64,000 bases of DNA from Gymnothorax reevesii. Its lineage: Eukaryota; Chordata; Actinopteri; Anguilliformes; Muraenidae. Location of the stretch: assembly GCA_029721435.1 (NCBI GenBank), contig CM056582.1:36042611-36106610 (forward strand). Direction: 5' to 3'. This document shows, piece after piece, positions 46,199 to 57,867 of the stretch. The translations under genes were made by a program, and so were the position numbers. The notes under the pieces were generated by a model. It ran no database searches. It was given only the letters and a program-made list of their open reading frames with translations, and was not told where the DNA came from. Within the stretch, counting starts at the first letter, position 1, and every line of letters starts with the position of its first letter.

Positions 46199-47402
46199 CA
46201 AAACCCAAAACCAGTGAAGTTGGCACGTTATGTAAATCGTAGATAAAAACAGAATGCAATGATTTGCAAATCCTTTTCGACTTATATTCAATTGAATACA
46301 CTGCAAAGACAAGATGTTTAATGTTCAAACTTTTTTATTTAGAATTCTAAGGCAGCAACACATTGCAAAAAAGTTGGCACAGGGGCCTTTTTACCACTGT
46401 GTTACATTGCCATTCCTTTCAACGACACTCAGTAAATGTTTGGGAACTGAGTAGACAATTTTTTGAAGCTTTTCAGGTGGAAAAGCTCTTTCCCATTCTT
46501 GCTTGATGTACTGCTTAAATTGTTCAACAGTCTGGGGTCTCTGTTGTCGTATTTTACGCTTCATTATGCGCCACACATTTTCAATGGGAGAAAGGCCTGG
46601 ACTACAGGCAGGCCAGACTAGTACCCACACTCTTTTACTACGGAGCCATGCTGTTGCAAACACAAGCAGAATGTGGCTTGGCATTGTCTTGCTGAAATAA
46701 GCAGGGGCATCCATGAAAAAGACGTTGCTTGGATGGCAACATATGTTGCTCCAAAACCTGTATGTACCTTTCAGCATTAGTGGTGCCTTCACATATGTGT
46801 AAGTTGCCCATGCCTTGGGCACTAATACACCCCCATACCATCACAGATGCTGGCTTTTGAACTTTGCGCCCATAACAGTCCGGATGGTTCTTTTCCTCTT
46901 TGGTACGGAGGACAGGACGTCCACAGTTTCCAAAAACAATTTGAAATGTGGACTCGTCAGACCACAGAACACTTTTCCACTTTGCATCAGTCCATCTGAG
47001 ATGAGCTTGGGCCCAGTGAAGCCGGCGGCGTTTCTGGGTTCTGTTGATAAATGGCTTTCGCTTTGCATTGTAGGGTTTTAACTTGCACTTGCAGATGTAG
47101 CGACGAACTGTAGTTACTGACAGTGGTTTTCTGAAGTGTTCCTGAGCCCATGTGGTGATGTCCTTTACAAACTGATGTCGGTTTTTGATGCAGTACCGCC
47201 TGAGCGATCGAAGGTCACGGGCTTTCAATGTTGGTTTTCGGCCTTGTCGCTTACGTGCAGTGATTTCTCCAGATTCTCTGAACCTTTTGACGATATTACG
47301 GACCGTAGATGATGAAATCCCTAAATTTCTGGCAATAGCTCGTTGAGGAATGTTGTTTTTAAACTGTTCGACAATCAGCTCACGCATTTGTTCAGTAAGG
47401 GG
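46199..47402 (-). mobile_element. Tc1-A copy 3, 5' truncated, transposase nearly readable
   Basis: The 3' terminal repeat starts CAAAACCCAAAACCAGTG at 46199 after TA. The transposase runs from MRELIVEQFKNN (47387) through RNIVKRFRESGEITARK, WSDEST, QQDNAKPH and PIENVW to a natural stop at 46391. One 1-bp insertion near 46665 shifts the frame just after the second Asp. The N-terminus and 5' terminal repeat are lost where the Harbinger-like element begins. All three acidic residues are kept. Confidence 0.9.
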
Positions 47403-47941
47403 TCTACTCTCCCATTAGCGCGTAAGTCCTTTTTTAGGCGCTTCGAGGTAAGCGCTTTTGAGTTACGCGTATTCTCCCCTACGCGCTTCGATCACGCCCA
47501 CAGCGCTTAACTTCAGAATGTAGGCGGCCTTATGAATGAGGTGTGACTGATCCAAAAGAGAGGCAGACTCTGTACAAAGCTCATTGATTATGGCAATCGG
47601 GAAAACATGGAAAAAGGATTTTCTGATTAACCATGAAAACGCATTTGTGGTCCATGGAAAACGCAAACCAGACTTTAAATTTGAATATCGTCGGCCTGCT
47701 GATAAAACCTTGTATCTCCAGACTGATAAGAAACGAAAACTCGTATGTCCACTATTCTTACATGCAAAATAAAATTTTTTTTTATTTTAAACTATATTTA
47801 TCCATTTATATTATCATTATTTTTTTTTTTTTTTCCTGTGAAGTTTGTCATTGTGAGCATACAAGGTTTTATATGGCGCTGTAATAGTAGGCCTATGTAT
47901 GTCCTACCAATTACAAGACGTAATTCAGACATCTCTTTTTT

Positions 47942-48030
47942 TATCCCCCGACGCGCGATTAGCGCGAAGCGGGGTATATAGCATTGGGCTCCGTCCGTAC
48001 GGACGCATAAAATTGCGGCGGCGGGGGATA
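47942..48030. repeat. 89-bp TIR element with CCGTCCGTACGG
   Basis: The ends are TATCCCCCG (47942-47950) and CGGGGGATA (48022-48030). The interior has palindromes CGCGCGATTAGCGCG and CCGTCCGTACGGACG. It looks like the smallest member of the TATCCC-type short TIR elements (compare 16371-16832). The rest of 48031-48820 shows no recognisable gene. Confidence 0.6.
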
Positions 48031-48875
48031 TGTTAGTGACAAACACTTGTTATTTCTTACTCTAGCCACCATAGCATTAAAGCTATGCAAACAAACAAAT
48101 TGCCGCTATAATGAAATAATAAATAAAGAATTTAGCGCTTCTCAATCAGCGCAATCAGATCATTGAAAATGTGCCCCTCCTACACCAGCCTGTTTGTTCC
48201 GTGGAAGACAGGGAAGAAGACAAAGGGAACATTCTAGTCACACAAAGACAATCAAAGACAGTTTATATGATCTCATTTAGAAATTGCGCACTTGAAAACT
48301 ACTCCGATGTCAGGTTTGCAACTAAAGGACATGGAAACGCTTTAACAAGGATTCTTTCCCCGCCCCGAAACCGCCTCAGCAATGACGGAATTCCATATCC
48401 ATAGCCTATCATCCTATTTGATTTGAGCGACACATTCACTTGAACTTGTGCCTAATACTTTATTATAATCAATTATCCCATTTACTGATAATGATTCTTC
48501 CCATGTCAGCTATTCTTTAAAGGCTAAAATTGATTAACAAATGGATAGCGCTCTGGTATTTGCCAGGGTAGGGCTCAATCTAGAGTAGCCTATTTAATAA
48601 TATCTTTATTCACACATTAAATTACACAGTATTACCAATGGTAAAACATTACTAGGACTCGAGTTAGTTAATTCAGATATCCTCAATTAGAAAATCGATC
48701 CCCTCACTCGTGAGAATATCACAACTTTTTAGATTATCACGAACATACAGGGCAGTCGCATTTGTTAATAGAACATGGAAGACAATGATGGTGACGTCGA
48801 GCCGAAAACCAAATTTCACAGATGTTGGTGTTGTATGGCAAGCAAGCAATGAGGCTGAGCCGAGGAATTAAGCTG

Positions 48876-49130
48876 CGAATCGTTCTGGATGTGGCGTCGG
48901 TGGGGAGATGTAAGCGCAGTATCCCCGATTTAAAGCATAAATGGAGAGATCTGCGGAGCGCTGTAAAAGCCAGGTTCTCTGCACACCGGAGAAGTGTACA
49001 TGCAGCAGGTGGTGGGCAACCATCATCCCCTGTGCATTTCACTGCACAGGAGGAGGGGATGGCATCCATTCTTTCTGCAGTGGAAGTGCATGGAGAAGAA
49101 CTTGAAGTGCCAACGAACTGCGTCAGACAC
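48876..49130 (+). pseudogene. Harbinger Myb/SANT-like DNA-binding protein, fragment
   Basis: Reads RCKRSIPDLKHKWRDLRSAV then KARFSAHRRS and FTAQEEGMASIL. The KxKW(R/K)DL helix is typical of the Myb/SANT-like partner protein of Harbinger transposases, which binds the ends and helps import the transposase. Only part of the protein remains, and the frame runs into the transposase remnant lying on the other strand. Confidence 0.7.
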
Positions 49131-49490
49131 CTTGACACAGACGCCTGTGATATGTGTATGACATCACCAGCCACTCTCTGAAACAACCCAGATGCCAGGA
49201 CCGACAGCGCAGTTCTGAAGTTGATGACCACGGGTATGTTTTGTGGATAATTGCTGCGGCTAGATAGTTGTTCATCCAGAAGTCGGCAAAGATAGATGAT
49301 TGCCTCATGCACGGTCCAGGCGAAAGCGCTGGATGCCCTCGATTTTTGTTAGTCCCAGGATGTCCAAGCGAATATATGCGTGTTCGTCTTCGAGCTCCGC
49401 GCGCTCCTCTTACTCTTTCCCAATAACGCAAGAGTGCAAGCAAATGCAGGACTGGCATTTCGGTTTTAGATTTTGAGGGCATGGTAGAAT
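49131..49490 (-). pseudogene. Harbinger (HARBI1-like) transposase, N-terminal fragment
   Basis: VLASGLFQRVAGDVIHISQA then SVSRCLTQFV matches the HTH-containing N-terminus of HARBI1-like transposases (ASGSFQ..G..gISQ.tvSR). It joins sequence coding on the other strand for the Myb-like protein at about 49130, so the DDE domain and spacer were deleted together. A frameshift lies near 49312. Confidence 0.72.
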
Positions 49491-50531
49491 GATGGTCTTA
49501 TGTATACTCGTATTAATTGTTTTGCGCTTGTAATTGGATTGGAGAGTTGGCTTATGCGTAATATCATGTAACGATTTCGTTTAACAAATTATAATGGCTT
49601 TGAGAAATGTAGTTTAGAAATAAGGAAGAACAATCGAATATTTAATGTCTCAGCCTTTACCATGTTAAATAAAATAAAATTAATGATAAAATTCGGCCGA
49701 TAACCGACATCAAACGCAATATTCCATTTCGCCTAATGTTGGCGCTTGACCTTAATACAGTCCTCAAAAGCGCTTAACAGAAAAAGCGCGTAAGCCAGGG
49801 GGAGAATACGCTTAAGTGTTACTTGCATGAGAAACCAAGAATGGACAGCGCTCAACCTAGCGTAGCAGCCAGTTTACCATGGGGAGGGGAAATAGCAGGA
49901 CCCTCAGTTCCACACTTAGCTGCAGGTAATTGCCCCACAACAATTACAAATATGGTATATATATTGTTACAAAACAATGCTTTTAAAAGAACTTTGATCC
50001 AGCATATTCAAAAATGAATATTGATCTCAAATACCTACGCATTAAACTGCAGAGCAATTTGAAAGGCCCTTTGCATCAGTCACTTTTTTTTTTTTTTTTT
50101 TCTCTTTTCATAAATTACAGTTTCAGCCTGGGAGAATGAAGCCGACCCCCAAAAGACTTGCAAGTTGTTCAGAGAAGAACTACTTGACCATTGCTCTGAA
50201 TGTCCACGCCTCTCTGTGTCACTTAACATGTTTGACACAGAAGAAGATAAGGACAGTGCATTCATTCTGTTTTACAAGCAGACTAATGTTAACTGGGCAG
50301 CTCCATTCATGTGCAGGCTGAGAGGTATTAATGAACGGTTTATCTGAATATAAGCAGTTATCTGAATTAAATTTTGCCTGTAGTTGAGTGCATGTTCCGA
50401 TAGCGTCACCTTTTTATTTGAAGTGGTTGTTTTTTTTCTTTAAGGAGATGCAGCAGTCGGTGAAGGTGTCACTCGCCATGTTTTGTCCATGGCCATGCAA
50501 AAATTGAAGACGGGCTTCAGACTAAATTTAG

Positions 50532-51709
50532 GTTTGTATATACATGAGTGAGAGTGAGAGTGTATCATCTGTCATCTTTTCATGTTAAAATGATTAATTG
50601 TAACCTGTTCCTTGGACACTAAGGTGAAATGAGGGATTGGCATTGACGTAAACACTGATTTGAAATAAACCAGATGTTCCTGCTTAAAGGGAAGGTTTGG
50701 GGGTTGTATGAGATATTTATCATTACTAGTCAGGGTGTTACCTGCCATAGTTCATAATAAGCTCATCCTATGGGAAAGCAGCGTGATGCACCGTTTTAAA
50801 GACCTGTTGCTTGTGGTCCTGTTTATAGCAGCACAATGCTCCCCTTTATTTTATCTCAAAGAAGCCCCACCTGAAATACAGTACAGCTGCCGTTAAAACC
50901 AAAGAGACGGCGTTGGTTCACGCCACGTTATCTCGAACATTTCCTCCTTCTTACCCATTTCTAACCATGATCTAACCAATGAGCCGTATCACAGGACAAT
51001 TTAACGCCAGTAATAACCACATGTGACTCCACGGAACTGAATGTAGTACCGCGTGTAAGGTATAGAATAGAGGGAATTTTGACTGTTAGAATTACTTGTA
51101 TTTGCTGTTATGTATTTTAACATCTTTTTATTTTCTCTTGCAGCGAAAGTGCAAGTGAGATCTTATGCGACCTCTGGAAAGCGCGTGGCTGATCCTCTGT
51201 TTAAAAAGCCAAGCATGAACAAGAAAAAAATGGCCTATTATGAAATATTCGACAGCGAAATATATGAAATTGTGTTCTTGAAAGAAATTTTTTTGGTATT
51301 TTAAATATGTCTTTTTATTGCAGAATCTTCAGCGAAGTTTGCCGCAATTGATTTATTGGTTTTGAAAAGCCAACCGCAATATAGGCCTAAATAAACAAAT
51401 TGGCAATATACAACTTAATCGCCTGTGAGCTTATGCTTACGTTATTCTCCGAAATTATGCGTTTTCGGACCTGCAGAGGCGTGAGGTTGTCTCTCGCCAA
51501 GGAGTCAATCTTTGTCTTAAACTTTGGGGAAATGCGTCGTATCGTGACAGGTTCCATAGTTGTGAATGTGATGTCAGTTTATGGTTGGGCATTTTATTGA
51601 AAATTTCTGCCACGCGCTGATCAGGTCATTAATTCTTTAATAGGCAACAATGAGCTTAAAGGGAATATTAGGGTGACAATGAGTGATAAACAGACATAAC
51701 ACGAACAGG
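50532..51709. other. Element X interior, no clear exon
   Basis: A possible acceptor (CTCTTGCAG at about 51134-51142) precedes an open stretch to 51304 with KKPSMNKKKMAYYEIF, unlike any domain I know. No HECT C-lobe motif was found here on the plus strand. Confidence 0.35.
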
Positions 51710-51825
51710 GGTGCGTTTCCCAAAATCACAGATGCTAACTTACGTAGTTGGGCTCATTGACTGTGAATGGACGAACTATGTAAGTTGCTAACTTAGTTAG
51801 CAACTATGCTTTTGGGAAACACACT
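51710..51825. mobile_element. GGYGCGTTTCCC MITE, copy 2
   Basis: Same family as 11880-11985, in opposite relative order: GGTGCGTTTCCCAAAA at left, TTTTGGGAAACACAC at right, with GTTAGCAACTATG inside. The target duplication is not clear. It lies inside element X. The stretch 51826-52448 shows no recognisable feature. Confidence 0.8.
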
Positions 51826-52448
51826 CCAGAGCTGTATTGAATCAGTGCCAAGTGTATCCGCTTTTAATTCCGTGAATTCAGTTTACGAAAGAGCCATTCA
51901 GTTTTAAGTGACAATGTCCTTTAGAGAAAAGATATTGAGCAGATCTTTTTTTAAATTCCGTTTCCTTATTGATAGATACTATAGAATAAGCTTACTAAAC
52001 ATCCTGTGTAAGGTTCCGCAAATAGTTTATTTTGCTTTTTTTTGTGCATTCAGGAGTCGTTATGGTCGAACTAAATTCATATTGTACGCAATTATTTTAT
52101 AGTTGCAAGCTTTGCGAACATTATGTTTGAACATCTGAATGGTTATGAGAAGTCATTAAAACAAATACAGACGATGCAATACGTTTCGAAAAATTGGTTA
52201 AAAATGGCCAATTAGCATTTTAAAACGAAACGGTATATAGGCCTAATTCTAAAAACATTCAAGTTCTTTCCCTAAATGAATTTTACTGAGACAGGGTGTG
52301 AGGAATCTTCGATTGCAGCTGGGTTGACCGGTTCCGCAATTTGACAGATTCCGCAATTTGCAGAAATCAAACTTTTTTTTGCGGGAAAACGACCTTGCTG
52401 TCAGCCTTGAGTTTGACACCGCTAGAACGGTAAATTATTGTGGATTTA

Positions 52449-53337
52449 AGTCTTAACTATCGTTTCGAGATATTTGGCTTCATAGAGAAATAAATGCCCA
52501 ATAACTGTTGCTTGCCGCTGCAGCAGTAGGCTACCAAATCAACGCTTGTGATGGGGCGCACTGTGCAGTGTGTGGCTGTTAAATATGTGCATTCCTGGGA
52601 TTCATCACGTTGTGTCATTATGATCGGAAATTATCGTATAATTGACCTTGTAAATCCCAATGTCGTACTAGTGATACTTTTTCATCAACACCCATTGGGA
52701 GTGACTGCTTGTCATTTGACTAGTTCCGCAAACGCCATTTTGTAGGTTTTCAAACTTGTTTATTTTTTCTGAAATAATTTTATGAAAGTTTATTGTAGTC
52801 AGTGTGAAATAAAACATTTTCCCTCCCTCCAGAACTATAGCTACTGTTTTTCTGTGGCTCAACGGGCTGATCATGACTCATGTCCTGTGTTATTCTGAAC
52901 AGTCTCATCCTGATCATTTTAACGTATTGGCATTTTACTTGAATTGGAAAGAGTAGAGAGAATCATCCGTAGTCGCTGAAAGCAGTTGAATATCGATGGA
53001 TGCACAAATCATCATGAACTGAGGCCAGTGCACGTGGATTCCAGCTGACACAATGTCGACACACGGAACAGTTAGCCATAAATTTGACCAATTATTGTGA
53101 TATCCCCTATAGAGTAATGCTGGCTAAAATTGGTGGAAAATACATGTGTCTGTTTCGTTGTGGCCAGGGGCACGCAATAATGCCAATAAACAAAGAATAG
53201 GCTATAATAAGTTCGGCCCGACAAAGGGCGCCGTTTGCGAAACTGGAAATTATTTGCGGAACCAATCAAAGGACGTGCCACTGAAAAATGACTGTGCAAG
53301 GCTTTAATCCTAATGACTGAAGAAAACTAACTGATCC
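52449..53337 (+). repeat. Repeat R1, copy b
   Basis: Direct counterpart of 17038-17958. Both copies share CTTAACTATCGTTTCGAGATA, CACTGTGCAGTGTGTGGC and CACTGAAAAATGACTGTGCA. Class unknown. It lies between the two convergent genes of element X. Confidence 0.8.
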
Positions 53338-53350
53338 ACAAAAATCAATA

Positions 53351-53454
53351 CTGAGCAGCACTGGAGACCCCAGGTAACTCTTCCCTAAACGTACCTCTTC
53401 ACAGATTTTGGTACGTTTAGGGAGGAGTTACCTGGGATCTCCAGTGCTGCTCAG
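53351..53454. repeat. Near-perfect 45-nt hairpin with 14-nt loop
   Basis: The arm 53351-53395 (CTGAGCAGCACTGGAGA..) is inverted at 53410-53454 with 43 of 45 positions matching. It lies between the 3' ends of the two convergent genes of element X. It could be a tiny foldback MITE or a precursor-like hairpin RNA. The sequence alone does not decide. Confidence 0.85.
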
Positions 53455-54201
53455 TTAACCAGTTTAACCCCACAGTCATTTTGTTGTTTCAAATCCAGTA
53501 TATATAATATTCTTAAGATTCTTAAAACACAAAATGTAGAACTCTGGACTGAAATGAACATATAAATTATCCTGAAAATGTCATTAATTCCCATAATGTA
53601 GTAAGGTATAACATTCAGTAAAAATGTAATTACAGTATCAGATTATTTTAGATTATTCAGGACATTACATTATAGGGTGCTACAGACCTTTACAATGATT
53701 GGTCCCCTACACAGTAGTAAAGCAACATATGTTTTTTTTGTAAAGGAGTTTTTATTTTACACAAATTTCATGCATGAGAAGCACAAACATTTTCTTGTTA
53801 AGACCCCCCCCCCAATACAAAAACACATTTGAAAAAACTCTACATCAATCTCCGTCCAGAATTCATGATCTGTTCACTAAATATAATCCACAGACATAGT
53901 GGTGAGCAGTTTTAACTGGGAACTATTTTTTTTATCAAACTACATGCTCCTGAGTCTTTTCTTTCAAAATTAAAGCCCCCATCACTAACTGTATCTCAAC
54001 ATGGAACTCAGATTACTCTTCAAAAGTGAGATGCCCAGACAAAGGTAGTATCAATCAATTCACATTCACTGTGTTTTGTTGGGACAATGTTATAGGGATC
54101 CTGTGAGCCAAGCATCAGGCTCGCTCAAAGTGCTTTCCATTAACTTTTTAGTCAAAGACACAAGGAGCCACTAGAAAGAGGCAAGAAAGCTGTATGATCT
54201 C
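53455..54201. other. Element X interior, 3' side of integrase-like gene
   Basis: AT-rich with T- and C-runs (about 53730 and 53807). No exon recognised. It probably includes the 3'UTR of the minus-strand gene that ends at 54202. Confidence 0.4.
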
Positions 54202-55947
54202 TTATCTTGCTTCAAGTAAGTTCTCAATGTATTGGATGGTGCTGAGATATATGTCCACTCCGAAACAGTCGGACTGCTGCAATGGATTGATGTTGTCTTG
54301 AAGTGCCATCATTTCAGGATCCGAGAGAGGACTGTCCAGTGCAGGGACACTGACACCCTGATGAGGCTCAGTTGCGTATCCACTCTCCTCCCATTGAATC
54401 TCTGGGATGACGATACCCTGACAAAGAAATTTGTATGTATAAACATTACTCACATTAAATGCACTGTACCCACTGGCTTTTATATCGATTCAGGATCAAG
54501 AGAAGATTTTGACATGACCTTTCAACAAGACTTACCACAGGATTAGGATCTGCAACGGGGTTGAGGGCCTGGCCCGCCTGCCACAACTGATTTGGTGTCA
54601 GGTTTTGCTCTGTCCTGATTGGATGGTTGTCCCATGCATCAATGAAGACATCCAGGCTGGCCTGAATGCGTGGTAGGAAAACACAGTGGCAGCACAATAT
54701 GTGCAGGACATTGTTGATGTCGAGCAGGTGTTCGTCCTCAAGAGAGTGCAGGATGTTGTAGTATACACCAGTAACACTCATGAACACATCACGCCACAGA
54801 CGTTCGATTCTGTATTTGGAAAAAAAATTAAGAAAGGAGACATTTTTCAAAATGGTTGTACCTTAAAAACCTTGAAATAATTGTTCACTTCGCTGCAGCC
54901 ATTAAATTAATAGCAATGTTTCTAACTGATTATTGTATACATTTTTAAAACTGATTATTGTATACATTTTTAAAAGAATCAGCTGATTGGAGTGAGTACC
55001 ATATATTATAAATAGAATTTTAAGTTAATTTTTCTTTTAAAAACTTTGATCATGGCCAGTAGATTTTTTGGTGAAAAAATTGTCTAGTCTTACAATGGCT
55101 TATTGAGGGAATGCATAATACCTTAAAACTTCCAAAAAGAAGTTGAACTCACCGCTGATTGTGTACACTTTTCCCTGCAATGAACCTGTTAATGTCAGTT
55201 TCACGAACTGTGAACATTAATTCTGCTATTCCCACATTTTCTCCTCCGTGATCTCCTCTCACTCTGAAAATAAAACATGAATTATACTCTATATCTCAAG
55301 GATATAATTATGCAGCATTAAAAAACTGTCAAGTTCAAATGTCACAAACACATTTAAGGTTCCATTTAAAAAAAAAAAAAGATCTTCACACATTAACTAC
55401 TTAATCATATTTTTCAGCAGTGACCTCAGCCAAATTAATTAATAAACTTAACATTAATACATCTCTTAAGTTCCATCTAAAATTCCTATAAAATAAACAT
55501 GATCAAACATTTACTTTTTAAAAATCTAAAATGATAAATGAAAGGAGTTAATTCAGGTGTTATTCTTAATTTATGTCAGGGGAAAGGCTTTATCTTAGTG
55601 TAAACTTAGACAACAATTTCGAGTGGAAGATTTCAGAATTTTAAATTGGGCCGCCACATTTTTAAGTTTGGGAGTGGCTGCAGTATTAAATTCTGTGTTA
55701 TCATCTTTAACACATGTACATGCGTCAGTACAGCTAAGTCCAGTTTCAGAGCATAATGTAGTGGCATGGAAGGGTTTTTGAGGGCTAATAACGTGTAGGT
55801 TCAAGCATATGTTCAGACTAAGCTACTTTGATCTAACTACAAAAGCACTATTACAGTGAAAGCACTGCTTTATTTGCAATTAAAAAGTTGTCTCAATAGT
55901 AAGTGTTCTAATAATAATTATAATTAAATAAAATTAATACCTCAGAG

Positions 55948-57867
55948 CAGTGGTTCTCAACAGGTCTGGCTTCAGGACCCACCATCACCCCTTAATGATA
56001 AGCCGTGAGCCAAATAAAAAAAAGTCAACTTTTCAAATTGATTTAATGTAACATTCAGACACACTTCAGAAACTGTACTCTTAAAGTTTATTCAGTCACT
56101 TATTCTGGCAAAAAAAATTAAATTAAAAATAAAATTAAAAGTGCAAATATGACAACAGTGCACTATGGAATAAATTCAGTTTCTTCAGTTTTTATCCACA
56201 AACTCAAAATAAATTAAACAAAAAGTGCCATTCAAAAAGATTCAAGTATACAAAATTAACTTTTCTTCTTATTGGCTCAGTTGGTAAATAGTGAAAAACA
56301 TTGTGCTTTGAAGAATATTAAGCAGCAGTAACTTCAGCCTTACTGACATCATAGATCTGTGTCTGGAAGACTTAATGGGAGAGCTGGGGAGCGGCATCAG
56401 GCAGCGGTATATTATGCTTGCGTTCTATGCTCGGTAATGCCGCTTGCACACTGGACGCGAAACAAATTTTTCGCAGGACTGATTACAGTCAAAGTCAATG
56501 CAAAGAGCTATCGACTTTACTTGGTCTTTTTATTCGTCTGTTTTCTTCCTTTGAAGATAGACAACAGTCTTTATTCGGTCTTTCTTTTGAAAATTACTCA
56601 GATGGATCGAACAGATTCACGCTTTATTTCCACAGCAGAGATAAAATAGTGCTTGCAATCAGAGAGCAAATCAATTCCATGACCATTGACAGTGTGAATA
56701 TATTATCGCATGCACGATCAAGACTGTCCGACGCGAAATGCAAAATACTCCATGTCCGGCACCCAGCAAAAATTAAAGTAGCCGAATGATATGAGAACAG
56801 ATTTACAACGGAATAAAGAATAAAAATACATATACATCACCAACCAACAGAACATCCAAAACATTACCCGCAAATAAATTAATCGCAGTGTTCGTTGGAT
56901 TTTCTGTTGTTAAAATGTTTCTTTTCATTCTTTATTTCGTTATCAATCTGTTCTAATCGTCCTCTTTTTTTTTTGGCTGTCAGACACGGAGGCATTGTAC
57001 ATTGTCCCGTGCCAATGTCGACTCGCTTTACTGAGCAGAGCTTAAACAGAAACATTGATTGAAATTCTCGATGCTCATCTTGAAGAACTGAGCCCTCTTA
57101 TCAAAACATTCACGTTTAATATCTAAAAGAGTCAGTAGATTTGAAGAAATAAAAAAAAACAATAGTAGACTGTCGGACACGGAGATATATTAAAACCCTG
57201 TCAGACTTTCTGACACAAGACACTGCTTTCAACGCAATCTGTCGAGCGAAAATTCGTTTCGCGTCCAGTGTGCAAGCAGCTTAATACTAGGCTACTATAA
57301 CTGTCACTTAGGTTTTATCGTTTATAGTGGGGGAAAGGAATACAGCGTGATTGCTTTGATCTCGTACTGAGTTAAGATCACATGTTGAGAATAAATGTGT
57401 AACGTATCTTGCATTGTTGTCCATGCATGTTAATCCCAAAATTTTAAACAGCAACAGGCTGTAATAATAGGAACACGCTATCCATCGTTTCTCTTGCCAA
57501 TGAGCAATATTTGACTCGGCTGTGTTATACCCAAACACGCCTTTGCCAACTTGCGCTGGAAGGAGGGGCAGAGGCGGGACAGACGAGTACTTGCGCCAGG
57601 CTACGCCGGGCACGAAATTGCAGCATACGCCTGGACACACCCCGTTGGCGCGGCGCACCCCCCATTCGCCGCGCCTGCGCCTGGTCTACGAAATTAGAGC
57701 CCCTAGTGTTAAGGAGTGCGAATAGACGGCACTCCGCAGCATAAAAAAAAATCCTCTTCAAAATAAAAGCACAGATTTTTTTATTTGACCCGGCAAAGGC
57801 CTGCAACCCAATGAAAATGGGTCCACGACCCACTTTTGGGTCGCGACCCACCAGTTGAGAATCACTG
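55948..57867. mobile_element. hAT-like element (CAGTGGTTCTCAAC ends)
   Basis: The left end is CAGTGGTTCTCAACAGG, and the right end read inward is CAGTGATTCTCAACTGGTGGG, typical hAT terminal repeats. The GGGTCGCGACCC block is near the right end. No transposase domain and no matching 8-bp duplication were found. It ends the exon of the integrase-like gene at 57868. Confidence 0.7.
56439..57280. mobile_element. 842-bp TIR element nested in the hAT
   Basis: Arms of about 35 nt, GCYGCTTGCACACTGGACGC onward at 56439-56474 and inverted at 57246-57280, with very few differences. The interior has short open frames without a recognised domain. The flanks (TAAT at left, TTAA at right) do not give a clear duplication. 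Confidence 0.75.

Larger units (their letters stand above)
47403..49809. mobile_element. PIF/Harbinger-type element, internally deleted
   Basis: Imperfect terminal repeats (TACTCTCCC at left, GGGAGAATA at right, both with GCGCGTAAG / AAGCGCTTTTGAGG blocks nearby) bound a Myb-like fragment (plus strand) and a HARBI1-like transposase N-terminus (minus strand). This two-gene content is diagnostic of Harbinger. The target duplication is not clear. The transposase catalytic part is missing. Confidence 0.75.
42553..50531 (+). pseudogene. G2E3/HECT-type E3 ubiquitin ligase-like gene of element X, broken
   Basis: Exons with GT..AG borders: 42553-42588, 42829-42992, 43222-43426, 44542-44617, 44883-45133, 45230-45319, 45812 to about 45885, possibly 49815-49931, 50121-50324, 50445-50531. 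Early exons keep phase: PSMFANDQPRGKRRF, then QYPKLKTLKGGWMFF, HSVIPTDSEGYSTVLL. Two cysteine-type motifs follow (CPIC near 45815). The last exons read FMCRLRGDAAVGEGVTRH and SMAMQKLKTGF, the start of a HECT-like N-lobe as in fish G2E3-like proteins. No HECT C-lobe with its catalytic Cys is seen. Compensating indels near 44995 and 45072 and one near 45829 break it, and Tc1-A and Harbinger sit in an intron region. Confidence 0.65.
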
